A stretch of DNA of 64,000 nucleotides from Hermodice carunculata (Eukaryota; Annelida; Polychaeta; Eunicida; Amphinomidae), in NCBI GenBank assembly GCA_964020975.1, contig OZ026615.1, positions 35,232,355 to 35,296,354 on the forward strand. The letters are read 5' to 3'. The notes below the pieces were generated by a model. That model made no database searches, was not told where the DNA came from, and saw nothing but the letters and a program-made list of their open reading frames with translations. This document shows, piece after piece, positions 1 to 10,586 of the stretch (position 1 is its first letter; each line of letters starts with the position of its first letter). The position numbers and the translations under genes are program-made.

Positions 1-1025
1 TGAACAGTACTACCAAAGTTTGATACATCATAACAGAAGTCAAAAATAGCCTTTACACGCAAAATTCAGCACCTGTTGGTCAAAATAAGAACTAGGTGAC
101 CCCAGGTGACCCTATTTGTAATATCAATGCAATTGCACAATTAGTTCTTGAGATGAAAAAAAAAAAATCCCCCAAAATCAATTAAAAAATTCATAAAAAA
201 TACAAAAATTATTGTATAATCATCTCCTTCGCAACTTGGTAGGGGTCCACCTGGGGGGCATCCATGTGAAAAATCAAAACATTTTCAGCACTGGTTTTTG
301 AGAAGTAGTCGGAAAATATAAATACAATAGCCATATATACTATGCAGTGGTAGCAGTTACTGATAGTTGCAAATTTTGAGTTCCCATAACTTCGTCAAAA
401 ATTAACATATCCATATCATTTTTGCAAACTTTTATTATCTAAAGTCAAGTTATATTCTGATCAATTTTAAGCAATTCTGTTTAGTCTTTCTGGAGAAACA
501 GTCAAAAATAGCTTAAAGACACAGCAGTGCCACCTAGTGAACAACTTGTTTGATCCTTCCACAAGGAACACATCCATCAAGTTTCAGCTTCATTGGAGTG
601 ATGGTTCTGGAGAAGAAGTCAAAAATGGCTAAAATGCACAAAAAATCATAAAGAAATAGAAAAAATATTGCAGTGACACATAGTAAACAATTTGAGAAAC
701 AGGAGTCACTAGGAGTGTTCCTGTGTGATATCAGAGCAATTGGGTGAGCAGTTTTCGAGGAGATTTTTTCAGGTTTGCCCCCAAAAAGAACAAAAAAAAA
801 AAAAAAAAAATCATAATAAATCCAAAAATCACTGGATCATGACCATTTGAACAAACTTGGTAGAGACTCACCCAAGGCACATCTCCACTAAGTTTGAAGT
901 GAATCTGGCTGATAGTTTTGGAGAGGAAGCCGAAAATATGAATTGTGGACAGACAATGGATGAACGACAATGGACGGACAACGGACCCTCACCAAAGCTC
1001 AGCTGACTGACAAGTCAGCTGAGCT
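1..1025 (+). repeat. A-family interspersed repeat with 3' hairpin
   Basis: AT-rich non-coding repeat built of related blocks (hallmarks CACCTGG.GGCA, GAGAAGAAGTCGAAAATA and ATTATTGTATCATC). It ends in a purine-rich GGACGGACAACGGAC tract and a hairpin at 996-1025: AGCTCAGCTGAC, a 6-nt loop, then GTCAGCTGAGCT, followed by AAAA. The same blocks and tail recur at 20770-21866. Short frames inside it are chance. The left end lies outside the window. The architecture (blocks, tetranucleotide tract, hairpin) resembles Pearl/HINE-type non-autonomous elements; that assignment is inferred. Confidence 0.7.
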
Positions 1026-1245
1026 AAAACTTAATAAAAAACAGAAAAATTATTGTATCATAATCTCCTTCGCAAACTTTGTAGAAGTCCACCTGGGGAA
1101 CATGCATGTGAAAATCAAAACATTCCATGCAGCATTTTTCGAGAAGAATACAAAAATGTAAAAAGTTAATGACAGATGGATGGACAGATGACAGATGACT
1201 GAGCCTCCCAAAAACTCAGTCTGATTAGCAAGTCAGCTGGGCTAA
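1026..1245 (+). repeat. Truncated A-family copy
   Basis: A second, shorter A-family copy follows the first directly. It repeats the ATTGTATCATAATCTCC and CCACCTGGGGAACAT blocks, then a GGATGGACAGATGACAGATG tract, and ends CAAGTCAGCTGGGCTAAAAA at about 1225-1244. The tail hairpin is imperfect. Confidence 0.6.
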
Positions 1246-1605
1246 AAATAGTAATGAAATCTTGAGTCCAGAATAAATTGGTATTCTGAGCTGAAGATAA
1301 TACTGTTTTCACTATGTGTGCAGAAAGGAGATCCACAAAGCATGCAATTTCTATGAGACAATCATGCACTTGCTGAGTGAACCAATAAAAATGAGCTTAC
1401 TGCAGGTGCTAAAGTAGCTGAAATTATATCCAGAAACCTGTCCTGATCAATAACTCAATGCATCCTGCAGTTCTACAGTGTATTTATAATCATATACATT
1501 CATGTGTTTTGCTATTACAGACATTTTGATATCATTTTGCTCCAGTTAACCTTCCCATCCCCGCCCAACCAGCACAAACTTGCCAGTGGTCAAATATGTG
1601 CCAGC

Positions 1606-1858
1606 TTAACCCATTTCTGCTCAAACCGCCCCAAAGTGCCTGGATGTAAATTGTCATCTGCCTCTATCTTTTCACATGAAATTGCCATCCGTATAGAACA
1701 GTTTAGCTGAGAATTGTGGATGATACCTATAATGATATGGCATGCCCCAGGTAATTGACAAGCAGCTTTCCTTGGGATGGGTTAATTGGGCACAGTGCAC
1801 CCAACCCATACCAAGAAAAGCTGTTGACTCAACCCTATGTCAACCAGGAAAGGGTTAA
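1606..1858 (+). mobile_element. TTAA-flanked MITE (piggyBac-like ends)
   Basis: The element opens TTAACCCATTTCTGCTCAAA and closes CAGGAAAGGGTTAA, giving near-perfect ends CCCTTTCC/GGAAAGGG bounded by TTAA. The 3' half contains a nested palindrome: CAGCTTTCCTTGGGATGGG facing CCCATACCAAGAAAAGCTG. It has no coding capacity. Sister copies lie at 8735, 11041, 11725, 33031, 36506, 48250, 50750 and 60662. TTAA target sites and CCC termini are typical of piggyBac-type elements; family membership is inferred from ends alone. Confidence 0.75.
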
Positions 1859-2018
1859 TATCTGTTAAATATTTTTGACTAATTTAACACCAATGAAAAG
1901 CAGTTTGATTGAGAATTGTATAGGAGACGTATTAAGATAACATGCGCCCGGTCAACAGCTTCCCGTGGCATGGGTTTGGCACTGTTGACTTGGTCTTAAT
2001 TCAAGGGGAAAGGGTTAA
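1859..2018 (+). mobile_element. 5'-truncated copy of the TTAA MITE
   Basis: Abuts the preceding copy and shares its internal and 3' sequence (GACTAATTTAACACCAATGA, GGTCAACAGCTTCCCGTGG, end GGGGAAAGGGTTAA) but lacks the 5' TTAACCC end. The pair forms a head-to-tail dimer sharing a TTAA. Confidence 0.6.
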
Positions 2019-2065
2019 GGTCACTTGCATTGTGGAAAACATAGATACGTGGAAGTGATAAAGGC

Positions 2066-2400
2066 TTCTTTTATCTATTAGCAATACTTACCTCTCAATC
2101 ACTTATGCTTATACTCCTGCTTATCAGGTTCCCAGCCAGGTTTTTGACCTGAAACTTTTTATGGCTGACCTGTGGTTTCATGCACAAATCCCCAAACAGA
2201 GCTCCGGCACAACTTTCTGTGTCTGTGTATGCTCACCAGTTTCTCTCCTAGAATTTCACTAGTAGGGACAGCATGGGTGGGTTTCTTAGTGATTGAGAGG
2301 TAAGTATTACTAATAGATAAAGGAAGCATTTATTGCTTCCAACTATATCTATGGTGTAATACTACTTTCTAAATCGCTTATGCTGACATATCAGCAAAGT
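2066..2400. repeat. Terminal repeat cluster of the DIRS-type element
   Basis: The block at 2066-2125 (ATCTATTAGCAATACTTACC, then CTCTCAATCACTTATGC) recurs inverted at 2282-2333 (GATTGAGAGGTAAGTATTAC). It recurs again as a diverged direct copy at 2334-2398 (ATCTATGGTGTAATACTAC, CGCTTATGCTGACATATCAG). DIRS elements are known for inverted terminal repeats plus an internal complementary region, which fits this layout. Confidence 0.6.
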
Positions 2401-2699
2401 GGAGGAGGATGCAAGTCACCTTTTTTTTATACGTCTATAGTAATACCCCATAGTTCAGCTACATACGTTAGTACAGTACAGTTGTACCATGATCACTATG
2501 AACTCTACTTGACCAATCTTAATGCAAGGAGGGACAGAAGAATTCAGGGAAAAAAAGCTGAACAGCATGTAGAATGAGCAGCTACTCAATTCCCAGCCTT
2601 CCACAGAGGAGGTAAAGCTGATTCTCCCACCTGGTCAGGTGGATCTGCAACTCTGGATGCACTTTCTAGGCCTCAAGGGCCCCCATGACAGGTACACAT

Positions 2700-3230
2700 T
2701 GGAGCTTCTTTCTATTGCCAAAGGAAACTGTCAGGGTATTGTGCATCTCCATCGGACCATCTTGAATCTAGATCAGTCAGGTCCAGCAGGTAGAAGGAAG
2801 TAAACGTTGTGCGAGCCCTCCACCTACATGTCCGCACAATGTTGGCAAGGGCAACATTGTGCATAAGGGACCACGACATGTAGAAAGCCCTGATGTCATG
2901 TGCTCTTACCCCTTGGACCCTGAGAATATCCTCTGACCTGGCGGCTACCTGATAGGCCTTGCAGACCGCCACCTTCAACCATGCGGACAGAGTATTGGCA
3001 GCTATCCGGCCTCACTCTGGGTTTTCCTCAATGGAAGAAGGAGGGCTCTCCAACCCCCACGAATCTCTTTCATACTGTCCAAATACCATTTAAGTGCCCT
3101 AACAGGACACAGTGTCCTGTTGGGTTCCGATCTTGGTAAAATGTCTGAAAGCCCTTTAATTGTAAAGCCTGTGAAGCCAGTGGTGGGGTCTGTAACAACA
3201 TGGTTCTTGGCTAAGAAGTCCATCTATAGT
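2700..3230 (-). pseudogene. DIRS tyrosine recombinase region (fossil)
   Basis: Minus-strand fragments carry signatures of the catalytic half of DIRS-type tyrosine recombinases: LCPVRALKWYLD, then RAHDIRAF and CRWRARTTFTSFYL. The recombinase joins the circular DIRS intermediate to the genome. It lies downstream of the reverse transcriptase region, as in DIRS1. The region is a decayed fossil. Confidence 0.75.
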
Positions 3231-3999
3231 TTAAACATGATGGAGGTTTTATCCTCTGACCACTAGATCTTGTTAAAATCCAGGGCATGGATTTCAATCT
3301 TTCTGGACCCAGAGGCCAGAGCAAGCAAAAAACTGTCTTGTCAGTCAGCCATTTTAATGGATCATTTTGGGATTCTTTTCTTTAAATGACGGTCTTGTCA
3401 TGGCCAAAAAGGATAAGACTGAAATCCCAGGTGGGTATTATATTTTTGCCCACTGGTCTATCAGCATAAAAACTTTGGACTAGCGTTGACAAATGTGGAT
3501 CTGATCCAGTGTTTGACCTAATTTCTCACTCAGGGAGGAAGAAATCACTTTTCGGTATCCCCAAATCGTCCTTGGACTTAGCTCTTTCTGTTCGAGCAAG
3601 TACAAGAGAAAATCGGCCATGTCCGAGAATGTTGTTGACCAAGGCTCCAACTGTTTACTGGCACACCATTTGGTGCACAGTCTCCACCTCGAATCATGTC
3701 ATCATAGAAATTTACCTCATGTGATTCTTGAAGCAACGAAATTCCAGAACCAGCCTCTTGGACATGTCATGCGACAACCTCCATGCGTGAAGATTGCACA
3801 CCCCCGGATTCCAATGGTACCGAGACGTCCAAGGCTGCACAAGCATTCTTTCCCAGGCTAGTACACATAGTGGAGCCTCGCGACTCAACTCCAGTAGGTC
3901 GAGAGACCAAGCTCGTTTTGGCTACCAGGAAACCACCAGGATGATCTCCGCCCTCTCCTCCTGAATCTTTCTCAGAACCTGAGGGATCAATGGGAGCGA

Positions 4000-5032
4000 A
4001 GGAAACGCATAGCCCCATATTCTATCCCAGCTTATCGCCAGGGCATCTACCACATAAGGCAGAAGATCTGGGACTGCAGCCACAAACACTGGCAATTTGT
4101 GATTCCCTGGTGCAGAGATGCACATGGGGTGTCCCCCTTTGGTCCCATGATGCCTTAACTACTCGTGGGTGTTGGGACCATTCCATTCCTATCACATGTC
4201 CCTTTCAGGACAATTGGTCGACCATTATGTTAAGATGGTCGCTGATGTAACGGGCCAGAAGCCTTACTCCCTTGCTGCTGCACCAGAAAAGTATTTTGTT
4301 GGTCAGTTCTAACAACAGTTTGGACCCTGTGCCTCCGTTTGATCAGGTAGGCTCTGTAGTCTATAGCTGTCCCATCTGTCCTCAGCAGGATGGCATTCAA
4401 ATTGAACTCCATTGAAATGAATGTCTAGGAAGACAAACACCTGATATTTGATTTGGGTATGTTCACTTCTAGTCCTAAGTCCCCACACAGCTTCAACAGA
4501 AATTCTCTGTTCTTGATTAGCTCTTCACAAACTAAAGCCCGGACTAGCCAGTTGTCCAGATATACATGCATTCTTATACCCTTCTTGTGAACACATGCCA
4601 CCATGCACTATCCGTGTGAGCACTTGTGGTGCTGTGGCCAAGCCGAAAGGAAGAGCTCTGAACTGGAATACCTGGTCCACATACATGAACCACAGATATT
4701 TCTGACTGCCCTGAGACATAGGCATGGGAGGTTATGCATCTTTCAAGTCCAGGGAGAAAGAAGGTCCCATTCCCCGGGGTCAGACAGCCTTCATTATTGA
4801 TTCCAGCATTTCCCTGTGGAAGTGTGGCACTTCCAAGAATGTGTTCAGATGAGACAGGTCTATGACCGGTCTCCAGCTGCTGTCGCTTTTTGGGACCAAG
4901 AATAGTCAGCTGTATCATCCCGTAGAAGAGTGATCTCTCACTCTCTCCATGGCTACTTTCACCAACAGCTTCTCGACCACCTGGTGGAAGGACGATCTCT
5001 TCCACTCTTGGGCTGGCAGTTTGAACCTCCAA
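4000..5032 (-). pseudogene. DIRS reverse transcriptase region (fossil)
   Basis: A minus-strand fragment carries FRALPFGLATAPQVLT, the fingers/palm signature that DIRS and Gypsy-like polymerases share, with DIRS-like flanking sequence. A longer fragment over 4574-5032 overlaps it in another frame and is partly a shadow. It lies between the gag-like and recombinase regions. Broken fossil. Confidence 0.7.
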
Positions 5033-5595
5033 GGGATGCTAGCCAAGGGTGGTTGCTCTTTGAGCGGTAGCATGTAACCCTTTTCCAGGGCACCTAAAGC
5101 GAACCAGTCATCCGTGACAGAAAGCCAGCAACTGCGGAAGTCAGCTAACTGGCCGCCGAGTCACTGACACGTTGCCCCAGACCCTTAGCAGAACTTCATG
5201 GCGGGTGTGGAAGACTGGCACGCACCTTCAGTCTTCTTCCCTTTATCGAAGCCAGGGTTCCTAAAGGGCTGGTTCTGCTTGCCACTGCCGGAGGACGGTG
5301 TGTCACCTGAACCCTGCTTCTGAGGCTTTTTGTTCCTGGATCACCTTGGTTTCCTCCGATTTGCAGAAGAGTCCTTGGCACCAGTAACCTTGGCTCCCTG
5401 TCCATGAGCCTTAGTGGCAGCTTTAGTGAGGGTTGAGGATGGCTTGGTTAGCCTTGTCAGCCTGTTCCTGCTTTCACCGCTCAACCACCTAGTCCCTCAT
5501 GGAAGTGAGAGCACCTCCGAACATGTAGTTCAAGATTAGAGGCAGAGTCCTGATTGCTTGCTGTGCACTTTCTGGGAGGTAGGTGACCTGCAAGC

Positions 5596-6023
5596 TAGGG
5601 TTGGGGATGATATATCGAAATACCGAAAAAGCGTGATACTAACCCTGTACCGAACCGTGTTGTGATACAATTCTGGTGTTTGAATTTTCATGATATGATA
5701 AAAAAAATCTGATCAATTTGATCATAACTTATGAATTTCACATGAACAAATTTAAGAAAATCATTCCGGTATGTAGATGAACAACCAATAAAATACATTT
5801 TACAGCTTACATCATCAATTGATTGCTGGTGCATGTAGACACGTACAGCAGAATGATTTACCAAAACACCAGCACAGAGGCTGTGACACTGACTGTTGTT
5901 CGTAAATTCAAAGAGTATGATCACTGCATACACTCTCATGATATATCGTGATACTTATTTTGATACATGAGTCTGTATCGAAAAGTATCATGATACAGAA
6001 AATAGTAACTATACCCAACCCTA
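5596..6023. mobile_element. hAT-type MITE with 8-bp target duplication
   Basis: Terminal inverted repeats TAGGGTTGGG and CCCAACCCTA enclose 428 bp. The element is flanked on both sides by CTGCAAGC (5588-5595 and 6024-6031), a perfect 8-bp target duplication, which is the hAT hallmark. Subterminal GATATATCG and GTGATAC motifs occur on both sides. It lies inside the gag-like part of the DIRS element, so it is younger than that insertion. It encodes nothing; an 83-codon minus-strand frame inside it is chance. Confidence 0.9.
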
Positions 6024-6170
6024 CTGCAAGCAGTTATCTTGCCTTGTCAACCTCAGGTTGGCCTCCATAATGATGACCTGCCTGAGAAGGAGTTTAATCA
6101 CCATACACCAGAATGTTTAAAACTGGGTGTTCAGGCTTGTCCAGTTTCTGACTGGTACTGGTGTCAACAA

Positions 6171-6240
6171 ATATTTGGGCCCTCGGGGGCCCAAACGTTC
6201 TAGAATATTTGGGCCCCTTCCGAATATTTGGGCCCCCTTT
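6171..6240. repeat. GGGCCC palindromes at DIRS edge
   Basis: Three short copies of AATATTTGGGCCC, including the near-perfect palindrome TTGGGCCCTCGGGGGCCCAA at 6176-6195. They are outlying units of the tandem family at 6739-7670. Confidence 0.6.
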
Positions 6241-6738
6241 CATATATGATTTTTGTTATACTTCATGAGACATCTTAACTATTGTTGTAACATAAATGAT
6301 GTTCATAGTGCAAAATAGCAAAATTGGTCATGCTATGTACAGTAGACTAAAGGTAAAAGGTGCTGGTCACAGTGTTTTGTCAGCTCAGCATGAGAGTAGA
6401 TTCAGTGCAAAGTGTGAAAACGTAGTCCTGAATCATGTGAATGGCATAATGATTCCAATCAATGCGGAATTATGACCAGATGACTCGATCCTAAGTTTAC
6501 TTTCTCATAGAAAATGGAAATTTAACTTTGAAGCAAGTATGTTCGGATCTGAGTATAAAAGTTATAATTGGACCAGTAATTTTTATGAATAGCTGAGCTG
6601 ACCCAAACTACATGTACATGTACTTCTGCAAAATAACTATAAATGACTTTTAATTTCCAGTTATGTAGATAGGGGCTGGGGGGCGGAGGCTTTTGATTCC
6701 TGAATGTTTGGGCCACTTGACCCCTGAACAGTATCTAA
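6241..6738. other. Unassigned AT-rich spacer
   Basis: No gene or clear element seen. It separates the GGGCCC palindromes from the tandem array. Confidence 0.5.
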
Positions 6739-7168
6739 GTGCCTTGAGGTGGCTATAAATGGGAAAGAGGCCCTTCGATTCCAGACTATGGGCCCCTTTT
6801 GGTATCTAAATGCATTAAAGCGGATCTTGAATATTTTGGCCCCCTATTTGTATGTAAGTGTCTTGCAGTGGATATATATCGGGAAGGGGCCCTTTGGTTC
6901 CAGAATATCTGGGCCCCCTATTTGTATGTAAGTGCCTTGCAGTGGATATATATGGGGAGGGGGTCCTATGGTTCCAGAATATTTGGGCCCTCTATTTGTA
7001 TGTGTCTTGAAGTGGATATAAATGGGGAGGGGGCCCTTTGGTTCCAGATTATTTGGGCCCCCTATTTGTAAGTAAATGCCTTGCAGTGGATATAAATGGG
7101 GAGGGGGCCTTTTGGTTCCAGACTATTGGGCCCCCTATTTGTATGCATCTTGAAGTCGATATAAATTG
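6739..7168 (+). repeat. 74-bp tandem array, left arm of a large inverted repeat
   Basis: About six diverged units of roughly 74 bp. Each carries CTTGCAGTGGATATA, GGGGAGGGGGCCCTTTGG, TTCCAGAATATTTGGGCCC and CCTATTTGTATGTAAGTG. Frames of 60-95 codons run through the units because the period is uneven; the translations are repetitive and unlike known proteins, so I treat this as non-coding. Confidence 0.85.
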
Positions 7169-7185
7169 TAAAAATGTAACAGCAG

Positions 7186-7248
7186 ATCGGGGGGGGGGGG
7201 GGGGGGGGGATATTCTGAACAGACCCCCCCTCTATTTATTATGCACAT

Positions 7249-7299
<51 letters not shown>

Positions 7300-7302
7300 T
7301 AC
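7186..7302. repeat. poly-G and (TA)n spacer at inverted-repeat centre
   Basis: A run of about 20 G near 7190-7209 is followed by a (TA)n tract of about 48 bp at 7253-7300. Together they sit at the symmetry centre between the two arms. Confidence 0.9.
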
Positions 7303-7335
7303 ATCTTTATATGTGCTACATATAGGAGCTACGGG

Positions 7336-7670
7336 CCCAAATATACCAGAATAGAAGTTTATATCCACTTCAATGCATTTAGATACAAAAAGGATGCCCA
7401 ACAGTCTGGAATTAAAGGTAGGGCCCCCTTCCCATTTATATCCACTTCAAGACACAAACAAATAGGCAGTCCAAATGGTCTGAAAACAAAGGGCCCCCTC
7501 CCCATTTATATCCACTTGAAGACACATGCAAATAGGGGGCCCAAATATTCTGGAACCAAAGGGCCCCCTCCCCATTTATATCCACTTCAAGACACTTACA
7601 AATGGGGGGGGGGGGGGGAGGAGGGGGGGGGGGCAAATATTCTGGAACCAAAGGGCCCCCTCCCTTTTTA
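7336..7670 (-). repeat. Tandem array, right (inverted) arm
   Basis: The same 74-bp family in reverse orientation: GGGCCCAAATATTCTGGAAC, AAAGGGCCCCCTCCCC and ATTTATATCCACTTCAAGAC, with about four units. A G-rich tract (7603-7634) interrupts the last unit. Confidence 0.85.
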
Positions 7671-7719
7671 TATGTTTGGAATCTCTTTCACACTTGCCAT
7701 GATATGAAAGATACATATA

Positions 7720-7873
7720 GATTATTGCATGATTTGTTGTCAGTAGGAAGAATATCAGCGAGCATTGGGTGCCATATGTGCAGAATGAGTGAGAGAAGCA
7801 AACAGGTTCTGATATATATGCCACCCAATGAGAGTTGATATTCTTCATATTGACAACAAACCATGCAATGATC
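7720..7873. repeat. Inverted-repeat foldback
   Basis: The left arm (7720-7779: ATTATTGCATGATTTGTTGT ... CATTGGGTG) pairs with the right arm (7813-7873: CACCCAATG ... ACAACAAACCATGCAATGAT) around a 33-nt loop. Arms are about 55-60 nt with scattered mismatches. Likely a small foldback or MITE remnant. Confidence 0.75.
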
Positions 7874-8210
7874 TGTTTATTTCATGTTTGAAACGATCAT
7901 TGTTAAGGCCTACTTCAATAAGTTGCACTGCCCCAGATGCCAAATGTTCCAGCAGAGATTCAGCAGTCTTGCTGACAGCAGATGAAGCCATTGTTACCTG
8001 GGAAGTTAGCTTAGCCCATTGATGTGATCGTATATCGCTATTTCAGTTATGGGAGCTCTGCCGAACAGTAGGCCTATTATAGCACTTTCTAATGACTTTA
8101 ATATACGACCCACAGTGGCCTGGCCTATATATTAATACACATGCTTTACATCACTAAAATGGACCCAAACATGTGATAATGTCTTCTATAGTACTTAAGT
8201 GTGAATTTAC

Positions 8211-8304
8211 AAGTCATATGTTTACGTATCACACTTTACCACACAGGTGTGTGTGGTACAAGTCATATGTTTATGTATCACACTTTACCACACGGGTGTG
8301 TGTT
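8211..8304 (+). repeat. 49-bp tandem duplication
   Basis: Two copies, 49 bp apart, of AAGTCATATGTTTACGTATC followed by ACACTTTACCACACAGGTGT. The frames across it are chance. The rest of 7874-8734 shows only pyrimidine-rich low-complexity tracts (8364-8400 and 8625-8675). Confidence 0.8.
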
Positions 8305-8734
8305 CAATTTTCAGTCTCCTCTAGCATTACCAATGGACAAGGCTTATATCAAAATATACATTGTTTTTTTTTCCTTTTTGTGTGTGTTTTTGGTCTTTTT
8401 TTGTTAATTATTAATGTACACGTACAACGTATTAAGTGTTTTTGGCTGATTCCTCCATATTTGACTACAAGTATAGAGTAATAACATCGCACATTCATTT
8501 CAAGGTGAAATAAGATAACTCCATCAAATGGGAACACTACCACAGATATACATGTAGTTATTGTTGAAAATTCAATGTTGTATTTTCTCAAAGCCAGTTG
8601 TTTATACAACATGTCATTGCTGTTTCCGCCTCCTCCTCCCCCCCCCCTTCTTTTTTTTATTTTTTATTTTTTTGGTATGGTGCCTTTCTCCATCAAGGTT
8701 GCCAGGAACCAAGCAATGCACACAGGCATCATAT

Positions 8735-8970
8735 TTAACCCTTTCTCACTTAAATCACAGATTTAAATTGTTATCTGCTTTAATGTGTTTACATAAATTT
8801 CATTTTGGTAGATTTTTTTTTTTTTGCTGGGAATTGTAAATAAAGGCTATCAGGATGGCACACCCCAGGTCAATAGCTTTCCTCAGTGCAGCTTGGGTAC
8901 AATTCAATGCACCAAACCTGTGCCAAGGAAAGCTATTGACTCAGTCTTACTTTGACCAGGAAAGGGTTAA
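8735..8970 (+). mobile_element. TTAA-flanked MITE copy
   Basis: Opens TTAACCCTTTCTCACTTAAA and closes ACCAGGAAAGGGTTAA. The nested palindrome reads AATAGCTTTCCTCAG and CCAAGGAAAGCTATTGACTC. Same family as 1606-1858. Confidence 0.8.
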
Positions 8971-9590
8971 GCTCTTTAGATTTGTTCTATTATTCTGTCC
9001 TCAAGGAAGTTCCTTATCATGTCTCACTGACTGTATTATATATGGTAGTCTTTGAAGCCTATCGTGACATTACATCTTTGACTCTATGTGATTCCTAGCT
9101 CATCTTTTTTTCTCCACATGGATCAGACCTGATTTACGTCTACATGTTCATGGATGGCACTTTCAGTGAATCAGATACTTTTGAATGGGGTATTCTCAGT
9201 TGTAACTCTTTCTAGCCCAGCATTGGCAGTATACAATGTAGTTGACAGTTTTTAGATTCAGTCAACAGATTTCCTTGGTGCCCAAAGAGGATGTATAAAT
9301 TGATAATGCTGGGGATTTCAATACCCTCCTGCACATCATATGCCTAAGGTCAAAACTCAATCTGCACAGTATTCTCTGCAGATAGAACAGATGGCAGATG
9401 TACCTTGCATTTTTATTTTGCTTTCTGTCTTATTTTTCTCTGTTCCTTGGCATTTTACTGATTTCTGTATAAGCATATACATTCATGAAATTTGATGTTG
9501 TACATACAATACATTTTGAACTAAATTGATAAAAATATGCATAAAGCAGTGTATTTGTTTTAATTTAGTTTACCTTTAAAAGAATTTCCA
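8971..9590. other. No gene seen
   Basis: AT-rich sequence without a recognisable element. A TTTATT near 9413-9420 would be AATAAA on the minus strand, a possible polyadenylation signal for the candidate exon at 9591-9765. Confidence 0.4.
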
Positions 9591-9765
9591 TTATTTTATG
9601 TTGAGGATATGCTTGACTTCTAGATTCCCAATCTCTTCAGGCACCCTTTCGGTTCCCAACTCAACATTTACAGTTTGCCCTTTGAGATAAAATTTGCCCC
9701 ACACTCTGTAAAAGTTACAAAGATAACTCCTGTACACCTGCATCATTTGACTGGGTTTCAATAAT
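9591..9765 (-). CDS. Candidate terminal exon of an unrecognised host gene
   Basis: On the minus strand a pyrimidine-containing tract ends in GCGGACAG at 9766, a plausible splice acceptor. One frame then stays open for 57 codons to a stop at 9591-9593 (begins LLKPSQMMQVYRSY, includes YRVWGKFYLKG and VELGTERVPEEIG). This composition looks like real protein. A second frame, starting in phase 0 at the same acceptor, gives 16 residues (IIETQSNDAGVQELSL) and then a stop, so the frame is not settled. An AATAAA lies about 180 bp downstream. No family recognised. It may belong with the exons at 10587, 13158, 15285 and 16369. Confidence 0.35.
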
Positions 9766-10158
9766 CTGTCCGCATTATACAAGAGTGGGATTATAAAATT
9801 TTAAGATGAAGTTGCAACAAATTTGTAAAGGGTTTATGCTTATGTTCAGCCTGCCCATACATTAGACAGTTTTATTCCCTGATGGAGCATACATAGTACT
9901 TCATGTGATCCACAAATATTGCAAACATTACAACCAGAGAAATAAAACAGTCAAAACATATGATACCAGCAATTAAAACAGACAGGACCTAATTAAAAAT
10001 GAACTTAAGGCTCACATGAACAGGTAAAAAAAAAATCGGTAATCGCCAAACCTTCCTCTGTAACATGCAGAGTTACAATCTTCTGAGAACCCTTATTACT
10101 GTGACATTTTTCACATCAGGGTAACTTCATTGTCACAAACCTACATCATGAAAATACA

Positions 10159-10449
10159 GTATTTAATCCCAAAGTGGCATGCCCTGGATATATACTGTAA
10201 TTAATCAAATAGTAGCATGCCCTGGATATATACTGTAATTAATCCAATAGTAGCATGCCCTGGATATATACTGTAATTCATCAAATAGTAGCATGCCCTG
10301 GATATATACTGTAATTAATCCAATAGTAGCATGCCCTGGATATATACTGTAATTAATCCAATAGTAGCATGTCCTGGATATACTGTATTTAATTCAATAG
10401 TAGCACTCCCTGGAATATAATGCATTGTATCCATTAGTAGCATGCCCTG
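10159..10449 (+). repeat. 38-bp minisatellite
   Basis: About seven and a half copies of a 38-bp unit (AATAGTAGCATGCCCTGGAT followed by ATATACTGTAATTAATCC). The central copies are nearly identical and the edges decay. Confidence 0.9.
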
Positions 10450-10586
10450 CAAATGCAAAAAATTCCTGGATCAAACCTGAGGATTGTGTAACTGCATTAC
10501 TTAGATTCTTTTCAATTCAAAATAATAAATTAACAGTCTTTAAGGGAATATAAAGCTTGGTATGTCAAAACTATCATCAATGTTAC

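Larger units (their letters stand above)
2066..6170 (-). mobile_element. DIRS-type tyrosine-recombinase retroelement, broken fossil
   Basis: Read on the minus strand, the order is a gag-like basic region (about 6160-5190), a reverse transcriptase region (about 5030-4000) and a tyrosine recombinase region (about 3225-2700). This is the DIRS1 order. Recognisable signatures include FRALPFGLATAP in the reverse transcriptase and RAHDIRAF in the recombinase. The low-coordinate end carries inverted and direct copies of a terminal repeat (2066-2400). The high-coordinate end appears lost into the GGGCCC-rich repeat at 6171. The copy is broken by several interruptions and carries a nested hAT-type MITE, so it looks old and not active. 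GC content is higher than in the surroundings. Confidence 0.8.

Noticed and set aside
5688-5939. 83-codon minus-strand frame
   Set aside because: Entirely inside the hAT-type MITE, which is non-coding.
6749-7401. Frames of 60-95 codons with repeats such as VDINGEGALWFQ
   Set aside because: They follow the 74-bp tandem units and the inverted arm; no start, splice or family support.
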